Positions 16,525 through 25,569 of a stretch of DNA of 64,000 nt are shown in pieces. The stretch lies in contig NZ_CAJF01000008.1 of assembly GCF_000304335.1 (NCBI RefSeq), positions 86,796 to 150,795 of the forward strand, in the 5' to 3' direction. A program made the translations under genes and the position numbers. Every line of letters starts with the position of its first letter. Within the stretch, counting starts at the first letter, position 1. The notes under the pieces were generated by a model. That model was given only the letters and a program-made list of their open reading frames with translations. It did not search any database and had not been told where the DNA came from. The DNA is from Microbacterium yannicii PS01. Its GTDB lineage: Bacteria; Actinomycetota; Actinomycetes; Actinomycetales; Microbacteriaceae.

Positions 16525-18105
16525 TCAGTGGACGGGGGTGAACTGGGCGACGAGGTCGCGCTTGAGCACCTTGCCGCTCGAGCCCAGCGGCAGCTCAGGC
16601 AGCACGTGCACCACCCGCGGGTACTTGTAGGCGGCGAGGCGTTCGCGCACGAAGGCGATCACCTCGGCCTCGTCGAGCACGACGCCGTCGTGCGGCACGA
16701 CGGCGGCGTGCACTTCCTGGCCCCGCACGTCGTCGGCGACGCCGAACACGGTGGCGACCGCGATTGCGGGATGCCGCGCCAGAACCGCCTCGACCTCGGT
16801 CGGATACACGTTGTAGCCCGAGCGCACGATCATGTCCTTCTTGCGGTCGACGATCGTGAGCACACCGTCGACATAGGTGCCGAGGTCTCCGGTGCGGAAC
16901 CAGCCGTCGACGACCGCGGCGGCCGAGGCATCCGCTCGCCCGAGGTATCCCTTGAAGAGGTTGTGCCCCCGCACGACGATCTCGCCGAGATCGCCGGGCT
17001 CGTCGAGGAGTGCGACCGCGTCCTCGATCTCGGGGTCGGCGACGGCGACGTCGACGCCCCACAGGGCGCGCCCGACGGTGCCGGGGCGGATCGGCTCGCG
17101 CAGCGGATTCGACGACACCGTGGGTGCGGTCTCGGTCAGCCCATAGCCCTCGTGCACGTCGGCGCCGAAGGCATCGTGGAACGACTCGAGGACCGCGACC
17201 GGGAGGGCGGCCCCGCCCGACACGGCGTAGCGCAGCGGCGGCCGGGCGTCGCTGCGGCGGGCGGCCTCCAGCATCCCGACGTACATCGTGGGCACCGCCG
17301 TGAAGACGGTCGCGCCGAGGCCGACCATGAGGTGGAGCGCCTCGTCGGCGTCGAAACGGGGAAGAAGGATGACGGATGCCCCGACCCGCAGTGCGATGTT
17401 CATCACAGCGGTCTGCCCGAAGGTGTGGAAGAGCGGCAGGCCGCCGAAGACGACGTCATCGGCGCGCAGGTCGAACGCGTCGATGAGCGTGGTGTGCACC
17501 TGCTCGACGATCGACAGGTGCGAGCCGACGGCGCCCTTGGGCGTGCCGGTCGTGCCGCTCGTGTAGAGGATGGTCGCGGCATCCAGCGGGCCCGCCGGCT
17601 CGTGCCGCGCGATGGGGGTGGCGGTAGCCGCCTCGGCCTCGAGCCGCGGCAGGTCGACGCCGGCGTCGGCCGGCAGCAGCACCGTCACGACCGGCACGCC
17701 GGCCGCTGCGGCGGCGGGTGCCGCCTCCGTCAGCAGGGGAGCAGCGGCCACGAGCAGGTCGGCGCCGGAGTCCCGCAGCACGTGGGCGATCTCGTCCGCC
17801 TTGAACAGCAGATGCACCGGCACGACGATCGCCCCGAGCGACAGCACCGCGTAGTACACGCGGGCGAAGTCCGGCACGTTCGGCACGAGCATCGCGACGC
17901 GGTCGCCGCGAGCGACGCCGCGGGCGCGCAGAGCGCCCGCATACGCACGGGTCTGGTCCCACAGGTCGCGGTAGCTGAGGCCCGCGCCCGCGAAGTGGAA
18001 CGCGGTGCGGTCGGCATGCCGCACCGCCGACTCGGCGAGGATGCTCGCGACCGAAAGGGTCGCGAATCCCGCGCCGTCGATCGCGTGGTCGGGCTGGTGG
18101 GTCAT
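16525..18105 (-). CDS. Long/medium-chain acyl-CoA synthetase (AMP-dependent ligase)
   Basis: 526 residues from the ATG at 18105, with AAGGAGA upstream. ANL-superfamily motifs occur in order: ILYTSGTTGTPKGAVGSH (P-loop), HEGYGLTETAPTVSSNP, GWFRTGDLGTYVDGVLTIVD, RKKDMIVRSGYNVYPTEVE and the C-terminal GKVLKRDL with the adenylation lysine. It activates a carboxylic acid to its CoA thioester. It is third in the operon kinase (20462), ACAD (19383), ligase; 41 bp separate it from the ACAD stop. This role fits LvaE of the levulinate pathway, but the chain length cannot be read from sequence. Confidence 0.92.
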   Translation of the reverse strand: MTHQPDHAIDGAGFATLSVASILAESAVRHADRTAFHFAGAGLSYRDLWDQTRAYAGALRARGVARGDRVAMLVPNVPDFARVYYAVLSLGAIVVPVHLLFKADEIAHVLRDSGADLLVAAAPLLTEAAPAAAAAGVPVVTVLLPADAGVDLPRLEAEAATATPIARHEPAGPLDAATILYTSGTTGTPKGAVGSHLSIVEQVHTTLIDAFDLRADDVVFGGLPLFHTFGQTAVMNIALRVGASVILLPRFDADEALHLMVGLGATVFTAVPTMYVGMLEAARRSDARPPLRYAVSGGAALPVAVLESFHDAFGADVHEGYGLTETAPTVSSNPLREPIRPGTVGRALWGVDVAVADPEIEDAVALLDEPGDLGEIVVRGHNLFKGYLGRADASAAAVVDGWFRTGDLGTYVDGVLTIVDRKKDMIVRSGYNVYPTEVEAVLARHPAIAVATVFGVADDVRGQEVHAAVVPHDGVVLDEAEVIAFVRERLAAYKYPRVVHVLPELPLGSSGKVLKRDLVAQFTPVH

Positions 18106-18146
18106 TGCTGTCTCCTTCGACGTGGCAACCGGTCCGAGAGGGTGCG

Positions 18147-19383
18147 TCAGGTCCGAAGCTGTGCGCGGCCGAGGCCGGCGAGGTGCACCTCGTCGGGGCC
18201 GTCGGCGATGCGCAGCGACCGCACCCCCGCGTAGAGCTCTGCGAGCGGGGTGTCGGACGACACCCCGGCGCCGCCGTGCACCTGGATGGCGCGGTCGATG
18301 ATCTGCTGCACGGCACGAGGGACGGCGATCTTGATCGCCTGGATCTCGGTCATCGCGTGCTTGTTGCCGACGGTGTCCATCAGCCAGGCGGTCTTGAGCA
18401 CCAGAAGCCGGAGGGATTCGAGCTGGATGCGGGCTTCGGCGACCCACTCGCGCACCACGCCCTGCTCGGCGAGCGAGCGGCCGAAGGCTTCGCGCGTGCG
18501 GGCTCGCTCGGTCATCAGGGCCAGCGCGCGCTCGCCCATGCCCAGCGCCCGCATGCAGTGATGGATGCGGCCGGGACCCAGTCGCGCCTGCGCGATCGAG
18601 AAGCCGTCGCCCTCGCCGGCGATGAGGTTCGCGGCGGGGACCCGCACCTCGTCGAAGGCGATCTCGGCGTGGCCGCCATGGTCGCGGTCGTCGTAGCCGA
18701 AGACGGTGAGCGGCCGCACGATGCGCACGCCCGGTGTGTCGCGAGGAACCAGGATCATCGACTGCTGGCGGTGGCGCGCGGCATCCGGATCGGTCTTCCC
18801 CATCACGATGAAGATGGCCGCATCGGGGTTCATCGCTCCCGTCGACCACCACTTGCGGCCCGAGACGACGTAGTGGTCGCCGTCGCGGCGGATGCGCGTG
18901 CCGATGTTGGTGGCGTCCGACGACGCCACGTCGGGCTCGGTCATGCAGAACGACGAACGGATGCGGGCTTCGAGCAGCGGCTGGAGCCACTGCTCCTTCT
19001 GCTCGGGCGTGCCGAAGTCGTTCAGCACCTCCATGTTGCCGGTGTCGGGGGCGGCGCAGTTGAATGCCGCCGGCGCCAGGCGCGGGCTCCACCCGGTCAC
19101 CTCGGCCACCGGTGCGTACTGCAGGTTCGTCAGACCGGCGCCGCCGTTGCCCGCGGCGGGATTGTCTGTGCTGTGCTCGCCACCGGGAAGGAACAGGTTC
19201 CACAGGCCCTGCGCCCGCGCGCTCTCCTGCAGCGCCCGCACGACAGGGCGCACACCCCACTCACCCGGGGTCGCCGCGAGCTGCTCCTCGAGCACCGGCT
19301 CGGCGGGCAGCACGTGGTCGTCGAGGAAGGCGCGGGCCCGCTCGGTGAACTCGCGGGCGGTGGCATCGGGGGGCGAAGTCCAT
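18147..19383 (-). CDS. ACAD11-like acyl-CoA dehydrogenase with an apparent +1 frameshift near the start
   Basis: From a GTG at 19313 inward, the frame encodes 388 residues of an ACAD: FCMTEPDVASSDATNIGTRI, GRKWWSTGAMNPDAA, the FAD-domain IQVHGGAGVSSDTPLAEL and the C-terminal RIADGPDEVHLAGLGRAQLR, resembling ACAD10/11 and LvaC. The true start is probably the ATG at 19383, coupled to the kinase stop by TGATG. That frame begins MDFAP and is thrown off by a run of six Gs (19368-19373, six Cs in the mRNA). Removing one base restores an N-terminus reading DATAREFTERARAFLDDHVL. This is a sequencing error, a phase-variable tract or a recent mutation. Confidence 0.85.
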
Positions 19384-20462
19384 CAGCGCACTCCATGGGT
19401 TCGGGTGGTGTCCAGGCCCGCCTGTGCGAGCGGCTCGACGAGCGCGCCCATACGGTCGAACCCGTCGCCGACGGTGTCGCCGGCCTGGAATCGGTAGTGG
19501 ATCCCCTCGAGGATGACCGCGAGCTTGTACGCGGCGAAGGCCCGGTACCAGCGCAGGTCCGGCACCCGGATGCCGGCGCGCTCGGCATACGCCTCGACCA
19601 GCTCGTCGAAGCCGGGGTAGCCGGCTGCCGGATCGACCGCGCTCGGCACGACTCCTTCGCCGCCGGGAAGAGCGGCGATATCCCAGTACATGCCGAGCAT
19701 GCCGACGTCGACGAAGGGATCCCCGAGCGTGGCCATCTCCCAGTCGAGGATCGCCGAGATGCGCGGCTCGTCGCCGCCGCCGACCACGAGCGCGTTGTCG
19801 AGGCGATAGTCGCCGTGCACGATTCCCGACCGGATGGTGCGGGGGATGCCGTCCGCCAGGCTCGCCTGCAGCGCGTCGAGCTGCGGGGTCTCGCGCGACC
19901 GCGAGGCGTCGAGCTGGCGTCGCCACGTCGACAGCTGCCGTGCGAGGTAGCCGTCGGGGCGGCCGAAGTCGGCGAGGCCGACCTCAGCGGGATCCACCGC
20001 GTGCAGGTCCGCCAGGTGTCGCGCGAGGTCGAGCCCGAGTCTGCGCAGTCCCGCCGCCGTGTAGTCCGCGTTCTGGGCGCGGCGCGCCAGCACGCGGCCG
20101 GGCGCCCGTTCCATGACGAAGAAGACGGTGCCGGTGACGATCGCCGGCTCGGTGTCGTCGACGACGTCGATCGCCCGGGGCACGGGAACCGCCGTGTCGG
20201 CCAGCGCGGAGATCACGCGGTGCTCGCGCCGCATGTCGTGTGCGCTCGACAGCACGTGCCCGAGCGGTGGACGGCGCAGGATCAGCGGCATCCGCCCGCC
20301 ATCGACCGCATAGGTGAGGTTGCTCCGGCCGCCCGCGATGACCTCGGCCGTCACCGGACCTGCCACGAGGTCGGGGTGCGCGGCCGTGAGCCACGTCGTC
20401 AGACCCGCGACATCGAGTCCCGGCACTCCGGTCATCCTCGACCCGCCCTTCTCGCCCGCCAT
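19383..20462 (-). CDS. Phosphotransferase family protein (APH/ACAD10-11 kinase-domain type)
   Basis: 359 residues. Aminoglycoside-phosphotransferase/choline-kinase fold: nucleotide-binding GGRSNLTYAVDGG, catalytic loop HGDYRLDN (H216, D218, N223) and metal-binding ILDWEMATLGDP. This form matches the kinase domain fused to the dehydrogenase in vertebrate ACAD10/11 and LvaA, which phosphorylate 4-hydroxyacyl-CoAs, better than true antibiotic kinases. The start at 20462 lies about eight bases after the predicted transcription start; an ATG at 20435 is the alternative. Its stop overlaps the ACAD start by one base. It heads the kinase-ACAD-ligase operon. Confidence 0.88.
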   Translation of the reverse strand: MAGEKGGSRMTGVPGLDVAGLTTWLTAAHPDLVAGPVTAEVIAGGRSNLTYAVDGGRMPLILRRPPLGHVLSSAHDMRREHRVISALADTAVPVPRAIDVVDDTEPAIVTGTVFFVMERAPGRVLARRAQNADYTAAGLRRLGLDLARHLADLHAVDPAEVGLADFGRPDGYLARQLSTWRRQLDASRSRETPQLDALQASLADGIPRTIRSGIVHGDYRLDNALVVGGGDEPRISAILDWEMATLGDPFVDVGMLGMYWDIAALPGGEGVVPSAVDPAAGYPGFDELVEAYAERAGIRVPDLRWYRAFAAYKLAVILEGIHYRFQAGDTVGDGFDRMGALVEPLAQAGLDTTRTHGVR

Positions 20463-20478
20463 CGGGCCGATGAGGCGA

Positions 20479-20498
20479 GCATACCGGATGGTCGGTTT
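20479..20498 (-). promoter_or_regulatory. TetR-type operator, copy 3 (kinase-ACAD-ligase operon)
   Basis: On the minus strand AAACCGACCATCCGGTATGC matches copy 1 at 17 of 20 positions. A -10-like TATGCT (20483-20478) overlaps its right edge, and the kinase ATG is 16 bases further on, the same operator-to-ATG spacing as at 7947. Confidence 0.65.
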
Positions 20499-20516
20499 GT
20501 TAGCGAGCCGAGTGTG

Positions 20517-20930
20517 TCAGATGAGGAGCCGGGACTCGATCGCCGAGCGGACGGACGGCGTGACGGGGGTCGGGCGCCGGGTTGCGGCATCCACGAACAC
20601 GTGCACGAATCGCCCCGTCGCGATCGGCTGGTCCTCTCCAGGACGAAGGATGCCGAGGGCCCAGATCACGCTCGTCGTGCCGAGGCGCTCGATGCCGATG
20701 CCCACCTCGAGCAGCTCGGGGAACGCGGCCGACGCGTGGAATTCGCAGGACGACGCCGCGCACAGCGCGATCGGGCCGTCGCCGCCGGGCTGAAGACCGC
20801 CCTCGCGCATCATGAAGGCGTTCACGGCGGTGTCCATCGCGGCGTAGTACACGGTGTTGTTGAGGTGGCCGTACTGGTCGTTGTCGTTCCAGCGCGTCGC
20901 GAACGGCTCGCGCACCGGGAAGGCGCTCAT
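20517..20930 (-). CDS. Acyl-CoA thioesterase (hotdog fold, 4HBT family)
   Basis: 137 residues. The hotdog-fold N-terminus TRWNDNDQYGHLNNTVYYAA carries the D-x-Y-G-H-x-N motif in which Asp is catalytic in 4-hydroxybenzoyl-CoA thioesterase relatives. It would hydrolyse an acyl-CoA to the free acid and CoA, a common safety valve in acyl-CoA pathways. The ATG at 20930 lies four bases after the TetR stop, so the two are one transcript. The kinase operon starts 54 bp downstream with its own promoter and operator. Confidence 0.88.
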   Translation of the reverse strand: MSAFPVREPFATRWNDNDQYGHLNNTVYYAAMDTAVNAFMMREGGLQPGGDGPIALCAASSCEFHASAAFPELLEVGIGIERLGTTSVIWALGILRPGEDQPIATGRFVHVFVDAATRRPTPVTPSVRSAIESRLLI

Positions 20931-20934
20931 CGGT

Positions 20935-21582
20935 TCAGCTCTCGACCCGCAGCAGGAGGCGGAACGCGACGCGCGCCCGGTCGGCGCTGGGTGCGTCGCC
21001 CGAGATGAGGTCGGCGTAGGTGAACGACTCCGACATCCGCACCAGGAGGTAGGCCAGGCCCGCGGGATCGATCGCACCCCCGAGCGGCTCGTCGCCGAGT
21101 TCGCGTCGCACGAGCCACTCCGTCGTGGCCACGTAGCGCCGCTGGATCGGGCTCTCTTTCGTCGTGAGCAGGCGCAGTGCTCGCGCCGGCTCACGCCGCA
21201 GGAAGTGGCGGAAGTACTCCGCGGTGATCAGGTCGTCGACGAAGTGCGTCAGGATGCCGGCGATGCGCTCGCCGCCGGAGAGTCCGGAGGAGGCGTGCTC
21301 GGCCTGGACCAGGGTGGGGATCGCGAGCGACCACAGCACCTCGCCGAGCAGCGCGTCGCGGTTGCCCACCCAGCGGAAGAGCGACGTGCGATCCACTCCG
21401 AGGGAGCCCGCCAGTGCGCCCATGTCGATGCGCCGGCCGCTGATGAAAGTTGTCCGCGCGGCCTCGAACGCCCGCACCGCATCCGGGTGAGACGCCTCGG
21501 CCAGCCGCGCCGAGAGCCACGACGGGGCCGCGTCGAGGCCGACGGTGCCGATGGTCGGCGAAGGTGCCGTGGTGGTCGTCAT
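20935..21582 (-). CDS. TetR/AcrR family regulator
   Basis: 215 residues. The HTH region (RRIDMGALAGSLGVDRTSLF then RWVGNRDALLGEVLW) starts about residue 50, later than usual, after a 45-residue N-terminal stretch. The C-terminal half is a helical ligand domain. It is divergent from the ACAD at 21696, with the palindrome GTTGTGCAAC at 21633-21642 between them, and is followed by the thioesterase. I infer it controls the ACAD-thiolase operon rather than the AAACCGACC operators. Confidence 0.86.
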   Translation of the reverse strand: MTTTTAPSPTIGTVGLDAAPSWLSARLAEASHPDAVRAFEAARTTFISGRRIDMGALAGSLGVDRTSLFRWVGNRDALLGEVLWSLAIPTLVQAEHASSGLSGGERIAGILTHFVDDLITAEYFRHFLRREPARALRLLTTKESPIQRRYVATTEWLVRRELGDEPLGGAIDPAGLAYLLVRMSESFTYADLISGDAPSADRARVAFRLLLRVES

Positions 21583-21632
21583 GCGGGCACTCTACCCGCG
21601 CGTCAGGCTGGAGCTGCAACGAACCGCGGGAC

Positions 21633-21642
21633 GTTGTGCAAC
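21633..21642. promoter_or_regulatory. Candidate operator between TetR and ACAD-thiolase
   Basis: GTTGTGCAAC is a dyad with four-base arms and a tg centre, lying midway in the 113-bp divergent spacer. No second copy was found, so the call rests on position and symmetry. Confidence 0.35.
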
Positions 21643-21695
21643 ATTTTTGAAGAATGATGCATACTCGACGGAGGTCACCGACGATCGGAGCAACG

Positions 21696-22964
21696 ATGAC
21701 GTTCACCCTCACCCCGCCTCGTACCGAGGCATCCGGCCCCGCCGACCTGCTGGACGCCGACTTCTACGCGTTCCAGCACCTGCTGACGGATGCCGAGCAG
21801 CGCGCCCTCACCGAGATCCGGGCGTTCCTCGACGCCAAGGTGAGGCCCTACGCCGACGATCTGTGGGAGCGCGCCGAAAGCCCGCGTCACCTCGTCGCGC
21901 GCATCGCGGAGCTCGGTCTCTACGCGAACGCCTTTCCCGAGACGCGGCGCTTCGAGAACAGCGCGGTCTTCCGCGGTTGGGTCGCCATGGAGCTGTCCCG
22001 CGCCGACCCGTCGATCGCGACCTTCATCGGCGTGCACAGCGGGCTGGCGATGACCTCGATCGCGGTCGGCGGATCGGATGAGCAGAAAGCCGAGTGGCTG
22101 CCCAAGCTCGCAGCCGGCGAGCTCGTCGCGGCCTTCGGCCTCACCGAGCCCGGGCACGGATCCGATACGGCCCGCGGTCTCGAGACCACCGCCGAGCGAC
22201 GCGTCCGGAGCGACGGCACCGCCGAGTGGGTGCTCAACGGGTCCAAGCGCTGGATCGGCAACGGCGCGTTCGCCGATCTCGTCGTGATCTGGGCGCGGGA
22301 CCTCGCCGACGATCAGGTCAAGGGGTTCCTCGTCCGCACGCCCGCCGTCGGCTTCGCGGCGACCAAGATCGAACGCAAGCAGTCGCTGCGAGGAGTGGAG
22401 AATGCCGACATCGTCCTCGAGAACGTCGTCGTGGCCGAGGCCGACCGTCTTCAGCGCATCGAGGGTTTCCGCGATCTCGCCGTCGTGCTGCGACTGACCC
22501 GCGCGGACGTCGCGTGGCAGGCGCTCGGCGTGGGGGTCGGGGCCTACGAGGCGGCGCTCGCGTACGCCAAGGCGCGGATCCAGTTCGGCAAGCCGATCGC
22601 GTCGTTCCAGCTCGTGCAGGAGAAGCTCGCCGTCGCCCTCTCGAACATCACGGCGTCGATCGCGCTGAGCGTGCGCGTGTCGCAGATGCAGGATGAAGGG
22701 ATCCAGGCCGACCACCACTCGGCCATGGCGAAGGCCTTCGTGAGCGCGCGCGTGCGGGAGACCGTCGCCCTGTGCCGGGAGATCTGCGGAGGCAACGGCA
22801 TCCAACTCGGCGGCCAGGATCAGCTCGGCGCCGGCATCCCGGCCGGCTACGGCATCGCGCGCTACTTCGCCGATGCCGAGGCGGTCTACACCTTCGAGGG
22901 CACCTACGACATGAACACCCTCATCGTCGGGCGCGCCATCACCGGCATCGCCGCGTTCGTCTGA
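21696..22964 (+). CDS. Acyl-CoA dehydrogenase (glutaryl-CoA dehydrogenase-like)
   Basis: 422 residues from the ATG at 21696 (CGGAG seven bases upstream). Signatures are FGLTEPGHGSDTARGLET, SKRWIGNGAFADLVVIWAR, LREICGGNGIQ-type (CREICGGNGIQLGGQDQ) and AEAVYTFEGTYDMNTLIVGR with the catalytic Glu in TFEGT. It shares the subgroup of the ACAD at 6390 rather than the ACAD11-like one. A thiolase follows 33 bp downstream, so the pair could perform first and last beta-oxidation steps. Confidence 0.9.
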   Translation: MTFTLTPPRTEASGPADLLDADFYAFQHLLTDAEQRALTEIRAFLDAKVRPYADDLWERAESPRHLVARIAELGLYANAFPETRRFENSAVFRGWVAMELSRADPSIATFIGVHSGLAMTSIAVGGSDEQKAEWLPKLAAGELVAAFGLTEPGHGSDTARGLETTAERRVRSDGTAEWVLNGSKRWIGNGAFADLVVIWARDLADDQVKGFLVRTPAVGFAATKIERKQSLRGVENADIVLENVVVAEADRLQRIEGFRDLAVVLRLTRADVAWQALGVGVGAYEAALAYAKARIQFGKPIASFQLVQEKLAVALSNITASIALSVRVSQMQDEGIQADHHSAMAKAFVSARVRETVALCREICGGNGIQLGGQDQLGAGIPAGYGIARYFADAEAVYTFEGTYDMNTLIVGRAITGIAAFV

Positions 22965-22997
22965 CCCCGGCATCCGTCTTCCGAAAGGTTCTCGCTC

Positions 22998-24212
22998 ATG
23001 ACCGAGGCTTACATCGTCGCCACCGCCCGCTCGCCGATCGGCCGCGCCCGCAAGGGATCGCTCGCCGGGATTCGCCCCGACGACCTCGCCGCGCGGATGA
23101 TCGGTGCGGCGCTCGACGCCGTGCCCGCACTCGACGCCGCCCGCATCGACGACCTGCTCGTCGGCTGCGGCCAGCCCGCCGGCGAACAGGGTTTCAACCT
23201 CGCCCGCATCGTCGCCGTGCTGCTCGGATGGGACACCGTGCCCGGTGCCACCGTGAACCGGTACTGCTCGTCCTCACTGCAGACGACTCGCATGGCGTTC
23301 CACGCGATCAGGGCCGGGGAGGGGGACGTCTTCGTCTCGGCCGGCGTGGAGTCGGTCTCGCGGTACGGCGCGGGGGCGTCGGATATCCCGGATGCCGTCA
23401 ACCCGCGGTTCTCTACGGCGCTCGAGCGCACGGCTGCCCGCTCGCTGTCGGGTGCGCCCGTCTGGACCGATCCCCGCGCCGACGGCGCCGTTCCCGACCC
23501 GTACATCGCGATGGGCCAGACCGCCGAGAACGTCGCGCAGCGGCGCGGCGTGACGAGGAAGGAGCAGGATGCCTTCGCGGCACGGTCGCAGCAGCGCGCC
23601 GAAGCGGCGATCGCCTCGGGCTTCTGGTCGAACGACATCACACCGGTCTCCCTGGACGACGGGACGGTCGTCGCGGCCGACGACGGCCCGCGGCCCGGTG
23701 TGACGGTCGAGGCTCTGGCGGCACTCGAGCCGGTGTTCCGGCCGGACGGCACGGTGACAGCAGGCAACTGCTGCCCGCTGAACGACGGAGCGGCGGCCGT
23801 CGTGGTCGTCTCGGACCGCGTGGTCGACGAGCTGGGTCTGAACCCCCTCGCCCGGATCGTGTCGACCGGCGTGTCGGGGCTCTCGCCGGAGGTGATGGGA
23901 CTCGGACCCGTCGAGGCATCCCGGCGCGCCCTCGCGCTCGCCGGCCTGTCGATCGACGACATGGACCTCGTCGAGATCAACGAGGCCTTCGCCGCCCAGG
24001 TGATTCCGTCGGCACGCGAGCTCGGCGTCGACCCCGAGCGGCTGAATGTGCACGGGGGCGCGATCGCGGTCGGGCACCCGTTCGGCATGACCGGCGCCCG
24101 CATCACGTCGACCCTCATCAACGGCCTGGCCGCGACCGGCGGCCGCTACGGTCTGGAGACCATGTGCGTCGGCGGCGGCCAGGGAATGGCGATGGTCCTC
24201 GAGCGGATGTGA
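22998..24212 (+). CDS. Thiolase (acetyl-CoA C-acyltransferase)
   Basis: 404 residues with all three catalytic positions: acylated Cys90 in NRYCSSSLQTTRMAF, His360 in AVGHPFGMTGAR and Cys390 in MCVGGGQGMAMVLE. The His loop and the presence of GQPAGEQGFNLAR suit degradative thiolases. It would cleave a 3-ketoacyl-CoA to acetyl-CoA plus a shortened acyl-CoA. It is cotranscribed with the ACAD upstream and followed by a hairpin at 24225. Confidence 0.92.
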   Translation: MTEAYIVATARSPIGRARKGSLAGIRPDDLAARMIGAALDAVPALDAARIDDLLVGCGQPAGEQGFNLARIVAVLLGWDTVPGATVNRYCSSSLQTTRMAFHAIRAGEGDVFVSAGVESVSRYGAGASDIPDAVNPRFSTALERTAARSLSGAPVWTDPRADGAVPDPYIAMGQTAENVAQRRGVTRKEQDAFAARSQQRAEAAIASGFWSNDITPVSLDDGTVVAADDGPRPGVTVEALAALEPVFRPDGTVTAGNCCPLNDGAAAVVVVSDRVVDELGLNPLARIVSTGVSGLSPEVMGLGPVEASRRALALAGLSIDDMDLVEINEAFAAQVIPSARELGVDPERLNVHGGAIAVGHPFGMTGARITSTLINGLAATGGRYGLETMCVGGGQGMAMVLERM

Positions 24213-24224
24213 GCGCGGGATCGT

Positions 24225-24243
24225 CGCGTAGCGAGGCTTCGCG
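24225..24243 (+). terminator. Hairpin after the thiolase gene
   Basis: CGCGTAGC (24225-24232), loop gag, then GCTTCGCG (24236-24243) form a stem with one mismatch. It lies 13 bases after the stop; no T run is present. Confidence 0.45.
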
Positions 24244-24362
24244 GGCGACATCCGCGGGCTGAACGGGCATCTTCGAGTCGTCGCGGGTGCGCGGGACTGG
24301 AGCGGTGGAAGACCGCTGCCGCGCCCGTTGCGCCCTGGAAGCTCCGATGATCAGATGGATCG

Positions 24363-24656
24363 ATGGACATCGTTGCCGCGCTAGGGGTCGTCGTCGGTGG
24401 TTGCGCGTTCTACACCTCGATGAGGGTTGCGAGCCGCGTGAATGCGGGCCGACGCCTCCCGTACTGGCGAAACCCCGACGTGCCGTCGGCAACGGCGATC
24501 GGGTTGCGGGCCCTCGGTGTCTTCCTGGTCGCTCTGTCGGCGGGGTTCTTGCCGCCCACGATCGGGTACTGGTCAGCGGTGGTCTCGGCCGCGGCGCTGG
24601 CCCCTGGCATCATGGCCATTCCCGCTCACAACCGACGCGTTGCCGCGCTGGAGTAG
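24363..24656 (+). CDS. Small membrane protein, unknown function
   Basis: 97 residues. Three hydrophobic stretches are visible: VAALGVVVGGCAFYTSM near the N-terminus, ALGVFLVALSAGFLPPTIG in the middle and WSAVVSAAALAPGIMAI toward the end. The basic segment RVNAGRRLPYWRNPD lies between the first two. No family recognised. The ribosome site is weak, but composition and hydrophobic pattern favour a real gene. It stands alone between the thiolase and the convergent nitroreductase. Confidence 0.6.
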   Translation: MDIVAALGVVVGGCAFYTSMRVASRVNAGRRLPYWRNPDVPSATAIGLRALGVFLVALSAGFLPPTIGYWSAVVSAAALAPGIMAIPAHNRRVAALE

Positions 24657-24706
24657 ATCATTGGGGCCGGCTGCGTCGGGCGACGTGCGGATTGACGCCG
24701 TTCACC

Positions 24707-25348
24707 TCACCAGCCGTCGATGTGCAGGACGTCGTCGAGCGGCGCGCGGTGGGCGGGTCGGAAGTCCGTCCCGACGGTGTACGCGACGGGCAGCAGCACG
24801 CCTTGACGCACGGTCGGGGGGATGCCGAGGAGTTCTGCGATCTCGCGCTCGTACGCGAGATGCAGGGTCGTCCACGCACTGCCGAGGCCGCGTGCCCGCA
24901 GCGCGAGCTGCAGACTCCAGGCGGCCGGGAGAAGAGAGCCCCACAGACCGGCCTGACTCCCAGGCTCGAACTCCTCAGCACCCGCGTAGATCGCGCCGAT
25001 CACGAGGACGGGGACGTCAGCCATGTGCTCAGCAAGGTAGTCGGCGCTCGACGAGACCCGCTGCTGCACTGCCTGACGCGTCGGGTCGGCGTAGCTCCTG
25101 CCCCCGGAGGCGCGATACCGGGCGAAGGATCGCGCATACAACTCGGCGATCGCGGCACGCTTGTCCGGGTCGGTGACGACGATCCAGTGCCATGTCTGCG
25201 CGTTGCTTCCTGTCGGTGCCTGAAGCGCGACCTCAAGGGCTTCTCGGACGACGTCGACCGGTACGGGTCGGTCGAGGTCGAGCCGTCGCCGCACCGAGCG
25301 GGTTGTCGTCAGCAACTCGTCGGGGCTCAGGGGGAGTACGTCGCTCAT
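24707..25348 (-). CDS. Nitroreductase family protein (FMN)
   Basis: 213 residues. The FMN-binding TTRSVRRRLDLDRPV near the N-terminus, ALQAPTGSNAQTWHWIVVTD and the C-terminal RARGLGSAWTTLHLAYEREI then LGIPPTVRQGVLLPVAYT are classical nitroreductase features. Such enzymes use NAD(P)H and FMN to reduce nitro, quinone or enone groups. It is monocistronic. A 337-bp spacer without an intact gene separates it from the hydrolase at 25686-26489. Confidence 0.88.
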   Translation of the reverse strand: MSDVLPLSPDELLTTTRSVRRRLDLDRPVPVDVVREALEVALQAPTGSNAQTWHWIVVTDPDKRAAIAELYARSFARYRASGGRSYADPTRQAVQQRVSSSADYLAEHMADVPVLVIGAIYAGAEEFEPGSQAGLWGSLLPAAWSLQLALRARGLGSAWTTLHLAYEREIAELLGIPPTVRQGVLLPVAYTVGTDFRPAHRAPLDDVLHIDGW

Positions 25349-25569
25349 GGCTCGACGTTAGCGGGAGCCGCCAGGGCGAGTCTCAGCGATCGGGGACGAT
25401 ACATTCATTCGGGACTTGCTGGAGTCGATTACGGAGTCGTGGATCGCCCGGCGGCCATTCGGGCGCAGGGCCGAGAAAGCGATAGAGCCGCGAGAGAGAA
25501 CATTCCTCCGCCACGGCCGACGCGCGGCTGCGAGGGACGCAAATGTTCACGCCGTAGACATTGACCCTC

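Noticed and set aside
16525..19260. One 911-codon minus-strand frame suggesting an ACAD-ligase fusion
   Set aside because: Only the C-terminal 526 codons code for the ligase; the upstream part is an out-of-frame reading of the ACAD gene, which has its own frame and stop at 18147.
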